The notes beneath the pieces were generated by a model. It had not been told where the DNA came from. It did no database searches and saw nothing but the letters and a program-made list of their open reading frames with translations. The position numbers were made by a program, and so were the translations under genes. Shown here in pieces: positions 4,488-5,318 of a DNA stretch of 5,318 bases. Numbering within the stretch: the first letter of the stretch is position 1; every line of letters starts with the position of its first letter. Source of the DNA: an uncultured Oscillospiraceae bacterium (lineage in GTDB: Bacteria; Bacillota; Clostridia; Oscillospirales; Oscillospiraceae); NCBI GenBank assembly GCA_910577915.1, contig CAJTOM010000106.1, positions 1 through 5,318 on the forward strand, in the 5' to 3' direction.

Positions 4488-5318
4488 TTATTGGGGCATC
4501 AGGGCCAGCATCTTGCACACGCCGGCACGGGTCATGGCCTCGTCGGGGCGCAGCTGCCCGTCGACGCCCTCCACCACGCCCATTCCCACCAGGGTCTGGA
4601 AGTGCTCGTAGGCGTAGGGCAGAATCTGGTCCGCGTCGGTGAACTGGCTCAGATCCGCCGGTGCCTGGGGTTCCGTTGGCTCCTCCGGGGTCTCCGGCCC
4701 CTCCGGCTCCGCCGGCTGGGCGGGGTCAGCGGGATCAGCGGGGTCCGGGGACTCGCCGCCGGTTCCCTCCTCCGGCAGGGCGGGGTCCTCCGGCAGGCCG
4801 GGCTCGGCGGCAGGCGGGGCGTCCGGGTTCTCCGCCTCCCTCAGCGCCAGCACACGGCCCAGCATGGTCACCGCCTGGGCCTTGGTGATGCCGCTCTGGG
4901 GGCCGAAGTGGTCGGCGTCAATGCCGTTGACCACCCCCAGGACGTACATGGCCCGGATGGCCGCCCCGGCCCAGGACTCCACGCCCAGCAGGTCCGTGAA
5001 GGGAATCTGCACATCCGCGTACTCCGCCGTATCCAGCCCCAGGTACCGGGCCAGCAGCACCGCGAACTCCGCCCTGGTGACCCCCTTGTCCGGGTAGGCA
5101 TACAGCTCCCCATCCACCGTCACGCCGGCGAAGACGCCCCGGTAGTAGAGGTTCCCGATGAACTGGGTGCCCCAGTGGCCCTCCAGGTCCACAAAGGGCA
5201 GGTCCGACTCCACCGTCAGCGCCACCTCGGCGGTGACGCCGCCGCGGGAGACGGTGACGGTCCCCGTCCCCTCCTCCAGGCCCGCGGTCAGCCGGCCGTT
5301 CTCGTCAATGGTCCCCAG
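4488..5318 (-). CDS. SLH-domain cell-surface protein, C-terminal part (runs off right edge)
   Basis: The minus strand is open for 276 codons from the window edge to TAA at 4488-4490. Numbering from the edge, residues 1-38 (GTIDENGRLTAG, then GTVTVS and VALTV) look like the last strands of a bacterial Ig-like group 2 domain. Three SLH repeats follow, at about 40-95 (VDLEGHW, VTRAEF), 105-158 (FTDLLGVESW, ITKAQA) and 223-275 (FTDADQ, MTRAGV). SLH trimers bind secondary cell-wall polymers and hold exported proteins on the Gram-positive surface. The TRAE-type motif is best in repeat 1 and degraded in 2 and 3. An acidic, proline-rich linker of about 62 residues separates repeats 2 and 3. The catalytic or binding part of the protein and the signal peptide are beyond the edge, so its function is unknown. 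The GTG at 5223-5225 is an internal codon, not a start. Confidence 0.9.
   Translation of the reverse strand: MGTIDENGRLTAGLEEGTGTVTVSRGGVTAEVALTVESDLPFVDLEGHWGTQFIGNLYYRGVFAGVTVDGELYAYPDKGVTRAEFAVLLARYLGLDTAEYADVQIPFTDLLGVESWAGAAIRAMYVLGVVNGIDADHFGPQSGITKAQAVTMLGRVLALREAENPDAPPAAEPGLPEDPALPEEGTGGESPDPADPADPAQPAEPEGPETPEEPTEPQAPADLSQFTDADQILPYAYEHFQTLVGMGVVEGVDGQLRPDEAMTRAGVCKMLALMPQ
4656..4841 (-). repeat. Low-complexity Pro/Glu/Asp/Ala linker coding region with DPA repeats
   Basis: This part of the SLH gene encodes an acidic proline-rich linker. It includes three tandem DPA units (4719-4745, three 9-base copies differing by a few silent changes) and further PE/EP pairs. It is probably disordered and extended. 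Short repeats like these can change copy number by slippage without breaking the frame. Confidence 0.75.

Noticed and set aside
1..5318. CRISPR array, tRNA or rRNA genes, riboswitch
   Set aside because: No regularly spaced direct repeats, no tRNA cloverleaf and no rRNA-like sequence were seen. The 125-base leader before 1028 showed no recognisable riboswitch or strong terminator stem.

Overview
The window looks like chromosomal DNA of a GC-rich Gram-positive gut clostridium, probably of the Oscillospiraceae type (Flavonifractor, Intestinimonas, Oscillibacter and relatives). This is inferred from GC-rich codon third positions in the genes after about 1030, AGGAGG-type ribosome binding sites, sigma-A style promoters, an S-layer-homology (SLH) surface protein and an IS3-type insertion sequence common in Clostridia. 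No species can be named from the sequence alone.

Left part (1-725), an accessory junction. Positions 1-192 are the left end of an IS3-family insertion sequence: the first 44 codons of orfA on the minus strand, with its promoter and terminal inverted repeat. Next come about 70 unassigned bases, a near-perfect 15-bp hairpin (264-296), and a minus-strand ORF whose C-terminal two thirds resemble the N-terminal part of a CdiA-CT/phage-type nuclease toxin domain. That domain is frameshifted and truncated. The ORF is in frame with a short unrecognised leader that has its own ribosome binding site.

Middle (726-1027), a divergent control region. Two good sigma-A promoters face away from each other. 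Just downstream of each -10 lies the same 13-bp sequence containing the LacI-family core AAACGTTT, once on each strand. This is most simply read as autoregulation of the adjacent lacI-type gene and co-regulation of a former divergent partner. A second possible promoter lies closer to the regulator.

Right part (1028-4429), a plus-strand three-gene operon. It encodes a 353-aa LacI-family repressor, translationally coupled by an ATGA overlap to a 476-aa metallo-beta-lactamase/beta-CASP (RNase J-like) hydrolase. A 289-aa PflX-like radical SAM protein follows after 43 bases. The hydrolase keeps the HxHxDH motif and most other metal ligands but seems to lack the motif III histidine. Neither enzyme is an obvious sugar-catabolic gene, so the regulator's effector and the pathway are unknown.

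A perfect 17-bp stem (4438-4476) serves as a shared bidirectional terminator with the convergent last gene (4488-5318, minus, open at the right edge). That gene is the C-terminal part of a surface protein: the end of an Ig-like (Big2-type) domain, then three SLH repeats, with a Pro/Glu-rich linker between the second and third.
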